NCBI RefSeq assembly: GCF_004664715.2
Contig: NC_051084.1
Location: 59,825,334 to 59,889,333 of the forward strand
Source: Peromyscus leucopus
Lineage: Eukaryota; Chordata; Mammalia; Rodentia; Cricetidae
Length of the DNA stretch: 64,000 nt
Reading direction: 5' to 3'
Below, in pieces: positions 12,426 through 24,141 of this stretch. Positions within the stretch are counted from its first letter, which is position 1. Each line of letters starts with the position of its first letter. A program made the position numbers and the translations under genes. The notes under the pieces were generated by a model, which saw nothing but the letters and a program-made list of their open reading frames with translations, was not told the DNA's origin and searched no databases.

Positions 12426-13195
12426 TCATTTGACTCTGTGAGCATGTAGTCCTGAACCAGTGCTTGAGGAGAGCTTACATCTCATGGGATAGGTTTTCCC
12501 AGTGAGAGCCTTTCATATAAACAGCCACATTAGTGGCAGAGTGCAGTCTTTCCTACTAGGGTTTTGCCTTTGCTGGGCTTAGCCAAACTAGACTCTGCTC
12601 CCATTTGCTCTAATGCTGTAACATTCTACAGAGCCCTGAGCCTGCAGCATATTGCCCCTTAAAGTTGACAGGACTGCTTTTTCTATTCATTGGGGACTTT
12701 CAGCAAGATGCAGCCTAAATGTTGCTGTCTCAAGAGTTAGATGATAGATTTTATTTGTCCACGTTCATAGAATGCAGAACACAAAACAGAAAAAAAAATT
12801 GTATGTCTGAGGAAAACAAAACAAAAAGCAGCCATCTTTTCTAGAGTATATATAGCATCATGAGGAAACAACTGGGCTGAGGAGATAAAATGAGTCAGTA
12901 GTCTGCTGGAAAGTAGGATCAAGGTAAAAATAATAATAATGAAAGTGATATTAGCATAGCAAAGTTATTCTAAATACCTTCTAAATATTATTTATGAGAA
13001 CAGCGAGTTTATTACTCATGGCTAAGATTAAGCAGTTTGAGTTTTTACTGGAAATGAAGATGTCCCAGAAAGCAGTCACTGAAATGGTATAAACACTTCG
13101 ACCTGCTAGCCTGATGCTGCGCTCATCATGGCTGTCATCTAAGTCATCGGCAAGTGAACCAAGAAAGAAAATGTGTAGCTGCAGTGAAAAGGGCG
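12423..13195 (+). other. Intronic sequence, nothing recognised
   Basis: No feature seen. Confidence 0.5.
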
Positions 13196-13198
13196 TGA

Positions 13199-13350
13199 AG
13201 GGGGCTACAGGGTGGCTCAGTGAGTTAAGCATTTTTAAGCCTGGTCATGTAACTCCAGTCTCTGGAACCCACTTAAAGGTGGAAGGAGAGAAAAACCTCC
13301 ACAAAGGTGTCCTCTGACCTCCACATATTTACAGTGACTTGTGTCCCACA
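13199..13350 (+). mobile_element. B3/B4-like SINE
   Basis: 'gctacagggtggctcagtga', 'tctctggaacccacttaaag' and 'gtgtcctctgacctccacat'. Confidence 0.65.
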
Positions 13351-13648
13351 CATCCATCAAATGCCCTCTGCTCACCTCACCGTGAAAGTATTGACAACGA
13401 AAGGTGAGTGAAGACTGGAACCTAGAGAAGGGACAGTAGAGTGGACTGCAGCTTCTGCAGAGGACTCAGGATGTGCTAGGAGAAAAGGCTGAGCCCACAA
13501 CAGGCCTATACCTACAACCACACCAGACCTCCACATGGGGAGGATGTGGATCCAGAGAACATACCTCGGACGGGGGATCCAGAATCAAGATAAAGTATTT
13601 AAGAAACAAGAGTATGTGAATACCAGCAGCCCAAATTGCATAAGGGAT

Positions 13649-13684
<36 letters not shown>
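13649..13684 (+). repeat. (ACGC)n microsatellite
   Basis: Nine ACGC units, CpG-containing. Confidence 0.95.
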
Positions 13685-13689
13685 GCACT

Positions 13690-14300
13690 CTCACACCAGG
13701 AATCTGCTTGACGGGGGAAGGAAAGGGTCGAGAGAATAAGAGAGAAAATGATTGATTGATCAAATGTTTATTAACCAGATAGGAATCAGCCTCACACACT
13801 CCAAGTCTGTGTCTGGGAATGGACCCCTTCTGCCAGTTTGATGTAAGGGCCGAAAGGACTTCATTACAGATGAACGACAGCTCTGGCATCTAATTATAAT
13901 TTACTTGAATATAGCACAGTTAAACAGCGGCAAAACAGTGGGCATTCTAAGAGCATTAGGAAGTCGGGAAGTGTGTATCTTAATAGATACAACTGTAGCT
14001 GTGGAAGGCTGACCAGCAAAGAATGGTCTCCCAAACTGTTCATTTTCATAATCCTGGGATATAGGATAGAGCCGACTAACACCACAAAAGAAAGTATGTG
14101 CCTACCTCACTCCTAAGGCCTAAATGCTCTTTGGTATAATGTTTGCTAAAGATATATATCCTTTGTTCTTGGGAGAAATAGTAAGAGCATTTTAAAAGGA
14201 ATATTAAAGGATAATTAAGGACATGGAATATATGAAGTCATAGTTTCTCAGGACTATCATTATTGATCCTTGCTCTCTATTTTTAGCAGTTTCTTCTGCT
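13690..14300 (+). other. Intronic sequence, nothing recognised
   Basis: No feature seen. Confidence 0.5.
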
Positions 14301-14309
14301 CCTCCAGGT

Positions 14310-14425
14310 TCTTTTTTTTTTTTTTTTTTTTGAGAAAGTGCTTACTTCCTGCTGGGGATATTGAATTAGGTTCCATGCACAGTGAGCAAGTGTGCACTGC
14401 TCTTGTGTCAGCTACCTCGTTGGTT
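14310..14425 (-). mobile_element. ID-like SINE
   Basis: A 22-T run, then 'ctgctggggatattgaatta' and 'agtgagcaagtgtgcactgc', the reverse of an ID/B4 right half. Diverged. Confidence 0.45.
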
Positions 14426-14658
14426 TGAGCCTTCCTACCTAAGTGAGGAGTTCACGCTGAAGGCATGCTCACAAACACTAAGAAAAATCCTGGGCTGGAC
14501 TTTCCAAACTTAGAGATTCTTCCAGGGGGAAAAGAACAAAAAAGTGTGTTTAAAGATAAAATACTGATCAAGATTTTGCAAAATTCCTATTGTTTTGCCT
14601 AGGGGTATTCTGGAGTACAGTTTTGTGTAAGCAATGGCTATGATTGACCTCTACTTTT

Positions 14659-14835
14659 TTTTCCCTTCCCTTCCCTTCCCTTCCCTTCCCTTCCCTTCCC
14701 TTCCCTTCCCTTCCCTTCCCTTCCCTTCTTCCCTCCCTTCCCCTCCCCTCCCCTCCCCTCCCTCCCTCCTTCCCTCCCTCCCTCCCTCCCTCCCTCCCTC
14801 CCTCCCTCCCTCCCTCCCTCCTTCCCTCTGTCCTT
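14659..14835 (+). repeat. (CCCTT)n/(CCCCT)n/(CCCT)n polypyrimidine block
   Basis: About 175 bp of pure C/T on +, in three period classes: pentamers, a CCCCT zone, then tetramers. The complementary strand is G/A-rich. Triplex or G-quadruplex formation is possible. Confidence 0.96.
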
Positions 14836-14875
14836 CCTTCACTGTTTTTCTCTATTGTTAAGAATCTGTTCTGCC

Positions 14876-15035
14876 AAACAGATCAAGCTAATTAGCTGTC
14901 TCACCTATCCAGAGGGCCTGATCTAGTTGGGGGCTCCTCAGCTATTGGGTAAAAGTTCATGTATTTCCATTTGATTGGCTGTTTGTCCCTGTGCTTTTTC
15001 CAATATTGGTCTCAACAATTCTCTCAATTTATATT
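14876..15035 (-). mobile_element. Old LINE-1 3' UTR fragment
   Basis: 'caaacagatcaagctaatta', 'cctgatctagttgggggctc' and 'ggctgtttgtccctgtgctt' align in order with 27297-27450 of the young L1 in the same orientation, with about 15-20% differences by eye. Confidence 0.88.
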
Positions 15036-15086
15036 TATAAATTCAACAATGTATAAATATAAATTATATTTATAATATCAAATGAG

Positions 15087-15100
15087 AGAGATAGAGATAG

Positions 15101-15149
<49 letters not shown>
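15087..15149 (+). repeat. (GATA)n/(GA)n microsatellite
   Basis: gagatagagatagagatag, then gatagata units, then a GA run. Confidence 0.95.
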
Positions 15150-15640
15150 ACACTAATATTCAGCTTGTTTCTATCCTCCAATATTTAGTGTAATATTTTC
15201 TTTCCTTGCCTTTTGGCTACTGACCAGTCTCCCTAGTGTAGGACACCCATGGTCCAGATCTATTGTCTAGAGTATAGTCTGTATGGTTGGTTCACAGTCT
15301 ACTCACACACTCTTCGATCCTTCCATATTACGTTGTCCCTCTGGTGCCTAGCCCCAGGGTAGGAAAGAGAAGATTCTTCTTGTGGCATCCAGAGTATGTC
15401 TGGCTGCTTTGAGGATTCCTCCTTTCTTCTCTGTCCCACACTGAGCAACCTTCAGCATCCCCTTGTGGGGGTGAGGGCTAACTGTCTTCTTATGGGACTT
15501 CGATAGCAGCTTTTTAGGAGGCCCTAGGGAACTTGACATTTCAAAGTGATCTGCTGTGAAACATCTTTTTCCCAACCACTGGAATACAGTCTGTCAGCAC
15601 TCTTTTTACTGCCCACTTCTCCAGTGACAATGCCATTAGG
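15150..15640 (+). other. Intronic sequence, nothing recognised
   Basis: No feature seen. Minus frames here do not resemble known proteins. Confidence 0.5.
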
Positions 15641-15644
15641 TCTT

Positions 15645-15750
15645 CCTCTTTCTTTCGGATGAAGTTTAGCTATGTAGCCCAGGCTGGCCTTGAATTCTTC
15701 TGTCCTTAGCTTCCCAAATACTGAGGTTATTGGCATCTACTATAACTCAG
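15645..15750 (-). mobile_element. Old B1-like SINE
   Basis: 'agctatgtagcccaggctgg', 'ccttgaattcttctgtcctt' and 'aatactgaggttattggcat'. Confidence 0.75.
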
Positions 15751-16074
15751 TCTCCTGAGACATTCATCTGTCCCCAGTGAATACAGTTATCAGGCCCACT
15801 CATCTTATAGAACGTGAGTATGAGAACAATCCCCTGCACATCCCCACTTCCTCTGGAAGTTCCTCCCTTCTGGGCCCCTCCTCCCTCTTCATTACTTCCC
15901 TCTGACAGAGGCCAGAAACTGGTCCAGCTTCTATTGTATTTGCTTATAGGAGGAATAGTACCTGCTTTGCCCTTGTCCTTGGATGTTTTAGTTTCTTTAC
16001 TCAAGGCAATATCCTTGTAATGCATTCAAGACTGAGACAAGAATGAAGGATGGCACACTGCATTCCTAGCAATG

Positions 16075-16240
16075 CTGATGTTTATTGTGTGTTTGGAGGC
16101 ACTGTTATAACTCCTTTGAAACAGAGGCCAAGAAAAGTTAAGACACTTCTCAGAGGTCACTGAGTAGTAAGTGGTGGAGCCTAAATTTAAATCTGGGCAG
16201 GCTGGTGACAGAGACTGTAGTCTAAATCCTGCCCCTTAAG
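16075..16240 (+). mobile_element. MIR SINE
   Basis: 'gaaacagaggccaagaaaag', 'cttctcagaggtcactgagt' and 'gtaagtggtggagcctaaat' match the MIR core. Confidence 0.75.
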
Positions 16241-17147
16241 GCTACTAAGATAAGATGCCCTATAGTGATTTGTGGTATTTTTAAGGCATGTAAAATGAGA
16301 TGCCTAGCTGTGATTTGTGGAAGCAAGATCCTAGGATATTAGGCTGTGGACCTACGAGAACAAGCCCGAGAGAAGTCCTTATACAGAGTGGAACTAGAGT
16401 TTACAGTGCTGTGAGTTTCGTTTAAGCTTCTTATCTGCTGTAAATCAGAGGCAAGCAGTTACCACAGGGAGGGAAGAGTCCAGGTTTATATTCTATATAA
16501 AATAAAAGTTTACTGAAACATATCATGTTTTTCATAAACCCTGCTCTTGGTGTTAATTAACCAAAAATTGGTTAAATCTATAAAGTATCCCAATAAGTTA
16601 GTGCACACTGAGCTGTTTATTTAGTTTAGTATAGTAGATGGTCAGAAAGGGTTCTTAAATGATGCTGACATATTAGAGTACATACAAGAAAGGTGTGAAT
16701 AAATGAATACATTTACATTCTTTCACAAGCCATGATACATTTCCTAGAATGCAATCTTTTGGTAAGATAGAAATATATCAGTTGAATTTCAAGATGTTAA
16801 AATTACTTGAATTCCCATATGACATATTAATTATACAACAAAAATGTCCATAGATCTACTTGAAAGAGATAGTAATCTCGGCAATAGAAAAATTAAGTTA
16901 AAGTTGTTCTAATTGGTAGAGGGACATTAAGAGATTAAAAGAATAGTGGTGATGGAAGAAGCATAGGCTACAGCATGCCCCAAAAGGCCAAAGGTCAACA
17001 TGTTACATGTAACTTTCAAAGTACATTTACCACTCCAAAAAACTTAAAATTAATGTTCAGATGCCCTGTATTTACATATTCCAGTGTAATGTTCACATCA
17101 TTGATAAAACCCTAAGAACTGCAACATATACACTAAAAAATTCTCTG
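16241..17147 (+). other. Intronic sequence, nothing recognised
   Basis: No feature seen. Confidence 0.5.
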
Positions 17148-17160
17148 AAATTTTATCCTT

Positions 17161-17348
17161 GGGGCTGGAGAGATGGCTCAGTGGTTAAGAGGACCGACTG
17201 CTCTTCTGGAGGACTGCTCTTCTGCTCTTCAATTCCCAGCACCCACATGGCAGCTAACAACTGTCTGTAACTCCAAGATCTGACACCCTCACACATACAT
17301 ACATGCAGGGAAAACAAATAAATAAAAATAAGTAAATAAAAATAAATA
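17161..17348 (+). mobile_element. Young B2 SINE with perfect target-site duplication
   Basis: ggggctggagagatggctca ... acatggcagctaacaactgt ... ending in AAATA repeats. The 13-bp duplication aaattttatcctt is at 17148-17160 and 17349-17361. The 5' half carries repeated 'ctgctcttc' units at about 17206-17230. Confidence 0.96.
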
Positions 17349-17433
17349 AATTTTATCCTTGAAATCATCTGAAATATAATCAATTATGTTATCAAATGAA
17401 ACAAACATTCTTTCATTGCTTTCTAAAAGGGGG

Positions 17434-17478
17434 GAGGAGAGAGAGAGACAGAGACAGAGTCAGAGACAGAGACAGAGA
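17434..17478 (+). repeat. (GA)n/(CAGAGA)n microsatellite
   Basis: Purine-rich GA and cagaga units. Confidence 0.9.
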
Positions 17479-17479
17479 A

Positions 17480-17640
17480 CATGGTTGGAAAACATCTGTA
17501 AACCCAGCATTCAAGGAATAGAGACAACAGAGACAAGGGAATCATCACATTTGAGGCAAGGTTGGTTTATATAGGAAATTCCAGAGAGGCTAGGGCTATA
17601 TAAAGAGACCCTATCTCAAAATACCAAAACAAAACAAAAC
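17480..17640 (+). mobile_element. Old B1 SINE
   Basis: 'ctgtaaacccagcattcaag', 'gaggcaaggttggtttatat' and 'gaccctatctcaaaatacca'. Confidence 0.75.
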
Positions 17641-17739
17641 CCCCTACATACTGAAAAAGAATATACCAGAGTTTTGTGAATGTTATCACAGATTGGCACC
17701 AAGGACAGAAGATAAATAATCCCAATCAAGTCTAGTTTT

Positions 17740-18070
17740 GTGAAACAGTGCGTATAATTAGGGTTGTTTACAGGACTTGTGTGAAGGATTACTCACAGGA
17801 GCATGGGAAGCCTATGGTCAACTACATCAGTGAAAGAATATTCTTCCTACAACCTCTTTGAGGAAGGGTTTGGCTAGTGAACTCCTAGCAGCCTTTATCT
17901 TCAGGCTTCACTCATGGTACCCATTAACTGTCTCTTTGGAGATAGAAACGACCTTGGGACCCCTTTCCTTGTTTTGTAATGGTAAGTTAATGGGTCCCAT
18001 CATCTAATCATGGGTGCTGACAGTTCAAGCTGGGAAATGTTTCTATTATGCTAGAACAAAATATTCCATC
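17740..18070. mobile_element. Degenerate rodent L1/Lx-type 3' UTR-derived piece
   Basis: 'gggttgtttacaggacttgt' and 'ctcacaggagcatgggaagc' match the same family as 9197 and 35635, weakly. Confidence 0.4.
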
Positions 18071-18199
18071 TATAACTCTTGCCCTTTCTCCAGTTCTTAC
18101 AGTCTTCCCTTCTGTGATACCCCCTCATCGTTGGATGGATGGGGCAAGATGTCTGATGTAGGGATGAATATTCAGTGCATTCCTGGGGGTCAGGAGAGG

Positions 18200-18482
18200 G
18201 TAGGCATGCGCATACCACAGCACACGTGTGGAGATCAGAAGACAGTCTCGAGTGTGGATCCTTGCTGTCAAGGTTGTTTGAGGCTTGGTCTCTCTGCTGT
18301 TTAATGCTGCTTAGGCAGACTAAGCTGGCCTGTAAGATATAGAGGTTCTCCTGTTTCTGCCTCAGATCTCACTGCAGACTCATACCAGTGTACCTGGTTT
18401 GACATAGGTCCTGGACATTTGAAATCAGGTATCCATGTTCATGCTGCAAACAGCTGACCCACTGAGCCGTCTTTCCACCCTG
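18200..18482 (-). mobile_element. B3/B4-type SINE
   Basis: 'gtggagatcagaagacagtc', 'gaggcttggtctctctgctg' and 'gacccactgagccgtctttc', the reverse of a B3 head at the right end. Confidence 0.75.
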
Positions 18483-18489
18483 GGGAAAT

Positions 18490-18955
18490 TTTTGGAGTGA
18501 GATTCAGCTTAGCTACACAAGGTATACACCATTAGACTAGAGAGTTAACCTAGCAAGCCATTTATGCCCACCTGCTGTGTGGAGAGCAAGAATATTTGAT
18601 TGTGTTCTTATGTGAACGTTAAGAAAACATTTCAGGTGGAAGCTAGTAATTACACCAGCTTTCATTCTGAACCGGACCTGAATCCTAACCATCCTCAAAA
18701 TTGGTCTGGCTCCTGTCTCTAAATAGTCCTCTAGTCACTTTGTTCTTTAGCACAAGTGGAGACTCTTTCCTCTGTATTTTTTTCCTCCTCATGTTTCACG
18801 AACCAAATGTGTACTGTAGTTTATATGGGCATCTTTGTGCTGTGGTCATCTTCAATATGAAAATCTAGAGGTTACATCTGAAAGACTAATTTAGTTTTGT
18901 TTTGTTTTTGTTTTTTTGTGCTCCTATAATTCTCATCCAAAACCCAAACACACAA
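18490..18955 (+). other. Intronic sequence, nothing recognised
   Basis: No feature seen beyond a short T/G-rich run near 18895-18918. Confidence 0.5.
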
Positions 18956-18959
18956 ATAA

Positions 18960-19097
18960 GCATCCACCAGACATAATGACTCTCATTTTTAATCCCAAGA
19001 CTTGTGGGTTTGAGGCAGGAAAATAGAGGGTAAATGTTCAGCAACATGTGATCCTACAGCCTAGGGTAGTGAGACCATAGTGAGACTCAGTTTATAA
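18960..19097 (+). mobile_element. Old B1-like SINE
   Basis: 'tcatttttaatcccaagact', 'gtgggtttgaggcaggaaaa' and 'gagaccatagtgagactcag', followed by a purine repeat grown from its tail. Confidence 0.5.
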
Positions 19098-19190
19098 TGA
19101 AAGAAAGGGAGGGAGGGAAGAAGGGAGGGAGGGAGGGAGGGAGGGAGGGAGGGAGGAGGAAGGGAAGAGGGGGGGAGGGAGGGAGGGGAA
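19098..19190 (+). repeat. (GGGA)n purine repeat
   Basis: GGGA units with AGGA/GAAG variants, G-quadruplex prone. Confidence 0.95.
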
Positions 19191-19439
19191 AGTACACGGG
19201 TAGCAGGGAGGAGAAAGGAGAAAAGAAAACAGGATCAATAGGTCCTTGATTTTTGTGGAGAGCTATTACTTTTGATGAGTGACCCCCAAACTCAGTTTCT
19301 GTAGAATTTCATAGGCACAAATTTGAATTCTTTCTTAACAAGACAAGCTGGGCACAAATGAAGGCTGCAGTGAACAATGAAGTCTGGCCACTTACTCAGT
19401 GTTTTTGCATCTCTCAGGACAGCTTGATTTTGCTCATAA

Positions 19440-19840
19440 GGACATGTAGTCAGTTTTGTTCTAGTTGCTGTGACAAAACACCTTATGCAAGCAATTTAGG
19501 GGAGAAAGAGTTTATTTCAGCTCACAATTCCACGTTGCTGTCCATCACTTCAGGGAAGGAACAGCAGGAGGAGGTTGAGCGTGCTGTATTACATCTTCAG
19601 TTGGAAGGAAGCAACAGGTTCATGCTGCCAGTACTCAGCTAACTCTTTTCTTTTCATTAGGTCCAGGGCCCATCCAGTTCATGAAATAGTATCACTCATG
19701 CTAGGCTGAGACTTCCCACATCAATCAATGTAATCAAGATGAACACCCTCAGACATGCCAACCTGATATAGATAGCCCCTCATTGAAACTCTTCCCAGGT
19801 GATTCTACCTTGTGCCAAGTTAATTAAAATTAAGAATTAT
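19440..19840 (-). mobile_element. MT-type MaLR LTR (solo, diverged)
   Basis: On +: 'gttctagttgctgtgacaaa', 'gagaaagagtttatttcagc', 'ctcatgctaggctgagactt' and 'taccttgtgccaagttaatt', the reverse of an MT-family LTR. On minus, AATAAA lies at its usual place before the end. No internal region is seen. Confidence 0.7.
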
Positions 19841-20010
19841 AGGACATATGCAGTTAATGGCTTCAAATGGGGTACATTTCATTTTTTATGAAGAACAAAT
19901 GAACTTTAGATTTTTTTTTGCTTTAATAGGTAATGTTGCATGAGAAAAGAACACGGAGATTTAAGAAAAGCATTGCATTTTTGGTTTTGTGTTTTTACTT
20001 ATTTATTTTG

Positions 20011-20011
<1 letters not shown>

Positions 20012-20042
<31 letters not shown>
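20012..20042 (+). repeat. (TG)n microsatellite
   Basis: About 15 TG units. Confidence 0.95.
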
Positions 20043-20044
<2 letters not shown>

Positions 20045-20049
20045 TATGT

Positions 20050-20345
20050 GTGAGTGGGTGGGTATACAGGTGCATATGTGATTTTGGTGATTTGTTTTTG
20101 CCCTCCACCTTGTTGAAATAGTTTCTCTCTTGCTGTTTCTGTTGCCATATGGCATCCTAGTTCATACTAGTTGAACCATGAGCTTCCTCGTAGAGATGCT
20201 CCTGACTTCACATCTTACTTCATCACAGGAGTGCTGGAATTACAGGCGAGGAGCACATCTTCTAGCTTTTTGCATTAGTTCCAGGGATCCAGCCTGGTCA
20301 GATTTATGTGGCAAGTGCTTTTACCTGCCAAGACTCTATCCAGCT
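20050..20345 (-). mobile_element. B3-type SINE, diverged
   Basis: 'caggagtgctggaattacag', 'gttccagggatccagcctgg' and 'gtggcaagtgcttttacctg', the reverse of a B3A. Confidence 0.6.
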
Positions 20346-20349
20346 ATTA

Positions 20350-20955
20350 AGTATTTGGTTACGTTTATTATTTAGTATTATTTATTTTAGTATTTATTTT
20401 GTATTTTATAATAAATTATAACTCATCAACATAAAATACTTTTGTATCAAGTCTATAAATCTATCAATTTAGAAAATAATTTATTTTCTTTTTTATTATA
20501 ATACTTTGATTTCATACACATACTTAGGAGAATTTTAGTACTTTTCATTTCCCATTACCCTCTAGAACCCCCTCCCTCTTTCAATAAAGAAATGAATTAA
20601 GACCTACAAAAAGTTGTAGTGGAATGTCAGACTGGATAGTGATATATATTACATTTATCACATCCTGTAAATGTAGTTAAGAAACAATGAATCATGAACT
20701 GTTTCAAAGAGTAGTAAATCTAGCCCTCATGTGTTAGAGAAGGATGTGAGAATTGAAAAATTGACAGAGTTCTTGGGGCTCAAGTTTATGTAAATCTTAA
20801 GGAACTTCATTTGTTTTATTGTTTTCAGTAAATATACAGGCAAGAAATCTTTTACAGGGTCTGGGTGCAGTAAACTCAGATTCTTTGGCTTGTAAGTGTC
20901 GCAGAGATAACCTATCTAGGAAGGGCTAAAGACTCTGAGATTACATAATTGACCA

Positions 20956-20962
<7 letters not shown>
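20350..20962 (+). other. Intronic sequence; possible L1 3' remnant at 20480-20600
   Basis: 'tttgatttcatacacatact' and 'ccctctagaaccccctccct' are weakly like L1 3' ends read in reverse. The rest is featureless. Confidence 0.35.

Positions 20963-21010
<48 letters not shown>
20963..21010 (+). repeat. (GT)n microsatellite
   Basis: About 24 GT units. Confidence 0.97.
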
Positions 21011-21012
<2 letters not shown>

Positions 21013-21344
21013 TAAAAAGAAAACCAGCAGTAACAAGTACCAAAAACAGCAGAGACTGTTTCTTGCAAATTAGGAGCAAGGGCATCCTAGGTGTAAGTAG
21101 TTAGTCTTCCCAGGTGATGGTCACAAGAATGGCTGTTCCTACTGCAGAAGGACACACTTGTGTCTCTACCTGTGCAGAACTGACTACATTTGCAGTGCAC
21201 TGTAGAAAGTAAAGTGACATTTCTTCCAAACTGTGTTCTCATGACCTCATAGACTGATAAGATACTTACTAGAGTCTTGTGATGCTGAATATTAAATTCA
21301 TAGGGAAACCCCTTGATTCTCTTAAAACAAAAGCAACAAAAATC

Positions 21345-21520
21345 TCAAGCTGCTCATGGTGACTCACACCTGTAATCCTAGTATTCAAGAGGCTGAGGCA
21401 GGAGGATTGTCATAAATTTGAGGCCAGTTTGGGTTACATAGTGAGTGCCAGCGCAGCCTGGGCTTCAGAATACCTGTCTCAAAAATAAATATATAAATAA
21501 ATAATAAATAATGAACAAAC
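21345..21520 (+). mobile_element. Old B1-derived/B4-like SINE
   Basis: 'gctcatggtgactcacacct', 'gtaatcctagtattcaagag' and 'gaggccagtttgggttacat', with an AAATA-rich tail. Confidence 0.8.
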
Positions 21521-24025
21521 CAAAAGTACGATTAAGCTGTGATCTTATGGAATTTATACTGAAAGACTTCAGAGCATGATTCCTGAAACTGGTCTTTCTC
21601 TCCATTACTTTCTCTTTGGAAATTTATCACTCCTCACTTTTGGAATTCCCAGACTGGCCTAAGAAAGATTCAGCAGAGCCTGGTTGTTACACTGATCTTT
21701 TCAGAGTTGACCCTTATCTTAATCATTTAAATAAAATTCCAAGGGGGACTCCGAGGTCACAGATGGGAAATGCAGAGGTGACAACTGTCTTGCTTACCTG
21801 CTTTGCTGAACAGAGTTGAGCCATATTAGCCCTGCTCACATCTAGCAGCTTGCTGAGCACCTGGTTATCTCCAGCTGACTGAGTCTGTCTTCTTCTCCCT
21901 TGCCTTACAGGAACATTTTCAGATGTGTCTGTGTTCCCAGAAAGCCAAGCAGCGAAGAGGGAGGCCCAGAAAGAAACTGGTATTTCCTCTCCTTCCTGCT
22001 TTGGTCTGCTTTTTAAAGTTTTGTGTACCCCCTGCAAAAGACTTCTGGAATGACTGCCCACAAAACAGTGGGTCCATTCAGAGGAGTCCTGTGTGTCTTG
22101 TATCTTCCAAATGTCATCCCAGTCTTGCAAATACACAGTTATGACAAAAAACAGAAATTCTGGAAGTCTGTTTTGCTTCATAGACTATATTGAAACATCA
22201 CACTTTGACCAGAAAATACTTTAACTATAGCAGCACTACTTGCCCTCTCTATCTCTATCATATGACCTGAGATATTTACATTATTAAAACTGGCCGGAAT
22301 AGGGGAACAGTCTCCCAAGTGTTTAAAGGATTAAAATTGAGCTATTAATTGCATTGCCTATTTAAATATGGTAATAGTGATGGCCAAAGGAACCCTGATT
22401 CCAAGTGGGCTTCCTACCCACACTGTTTTCTTAATAGTTCTAATTTTAAGTTGTATGAATAACATTGGGGCCAGATATGTGGTATCTAGGTGGCACATAA
22501 CTATTCCATCAGTTTCTTTTCATACAGAATACATACATATATTTTTTAATAGTTCTATCCAAGTGTGGCATGTTTCTACTGTGTATTTAAAACATTTCTG
22601 AATCATATTGGTTCAGAATTGTTAAATAAAATATATTAAAATCTAACATTGATTTAGCAGGAGGAAAATAGGATAACCATAGAACAATGTCACTGTCCAG
22701 TTCAAAGCTTTATTAATTTATCTCCAGAGTACTCCAGTATTATCAATGGTGATCTTGTTGAAAATATACAGCCTGCTCAGTGAGGCAGTCAATGAGATAA
22801 TCCTTTTGGATAAACTCCTACTTGTAATTTGGGGTTTCAGCTGTTGTTAAATTCCTAGAACATGGTCCTTTGTTTTTTGGCCTCCAGCAAGGCTCTGTCT
22901 CACTGTTTTCCTGGCCTTGAGTTTATAGTTCATGGTCTAAATGCCATTCAGTGCAACTTACAATCTACCTCCAGATTTAAGTCGTGGCTGGAATTGTGGA
23001 GTTTGTTCTGCACCTAGTAACCATAAGCCTTTCCCAGTGCCCCCGAGTCCCTGACCTGGTCTTTAAGGCCTTCGCATGTTAGCTGCTACCTGTTTTTTGC
23101 TTTATTTTTAGTTCTAACCCATTGGGTACTACTACTTTAGGCAAGCAGGGCTGCTTATTAGTGGCATACTGTGTGTGCTTTTATGGATCTTTGCTTTCTG
23201 ATGCTTTTTTTACCCTTCACATTCCTGCTGTGTTCATGTGTGAATACTGTTCCCCCATTTTTAATTTTATGTGTTTCTCAATTGTATCTTCTCTGAATGG
23301 CAAAGTTAGTAATGATTCTTCTCTCTTCTGAAATAATTCCAATTTTCAAATCTCTAAATATGTTTTATTTTCTGTTGAAATGGCATGTGAGCAATGATTA
23401 TTCTGCCTACAGGATATCTGAGACTGGTATACTTTGAATCCCAAATATTCTTGGCACAATTCTCTAAACCTATTAGCCAGTAAGTAATTATTCATTGAAT
23501 GATAATTTTTTTCTTTGTTCCAAAATACATGATGTAATTTACATCTCCTGGGGTATACAGATGTTGGTATTTATATTTTTATTTTAGTTAAGCACATGGT
23601 GGATGTATTTAAAATATGGATATTAGTAAGTGTATAGTAAGTTAGAACCCTAGAGCATTTTGTACAATCTAATATTTGACCATCCCATTTAATCGCTACT
23701 TTCCTTACTTGTTTTTAGCTTGGTACTTAAGAGGTCTCACTGTTTAAAATGAAGGGGAAAAAAAATGAAACCCAAAAGATAAAAAACCAAACAACACAAA
23801 ACACCCCACAGTGAACTCTGGTATACCTACAGTTGTTGCTTCCAAACTACAATGTGATATCAAAAGGGTTAAATGTGAGGCTTCCCTGGAAAGTTGCAGG
23901 TCATAGAAGTCTTCAAGAATACTACAAGAAAATTTTAGTGACTCAGTTTCTACTACCGTCATTGCTAACTTTTACTAATCAAAAGACATGCTTATGGTTA
24001 CCAAATGTTACATTTAATGTATGGC
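21521..24025 (+). other. Intronic sequence, no gene recognised; possible L2 at 22840-23330
   Basis: A 152-codon minus frame at 21723-22181 has no recognisable domain. 22840-23330 has an L2-like composition and a few L2-like words, but I cannot confirm it. The rest is featureless. Confidence 0.45.
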
Positions 24026-24029
24026 CTTT

Positions 24030-24115
24030 GGGTGAATGCAGATTCCCTCGTAGAACAGTTGCTAAGCATGTGCAATGCCTTGAGTTTAATGCCTAGGACT
24101 ACGAAATAAATTTTC
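24030..24115 (+). mobile_element. ID-like SINE
   Basis: 'gttgctaagcatgtgcaatg' and 'ccttgagtttaatgcctagg', then an A-rich end, parallel the ID core. Confidence 0.55.
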
Positions 24116-24141
24116 AAGTACGTGCTGGCGACTTAGGTCCA

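Noticed and set aside
13365..13378. CTCF-like 'tgccctctgctcac'
   Set aside because: Two mismatches in the core, including the final GG.
14634..14895. Ser/Pro/Leu-rich frames on + and Gly/Arg/Glu-rich frame on minus
   Set aside because: They are translations of a polypyrimidine microsatellite.
21723..22181. 152-codon minus-strand frame
   Set aside because: No recognisable domain, low-complexity-free but unlike known proteins, no splice or promoter support; length is possible by chance.
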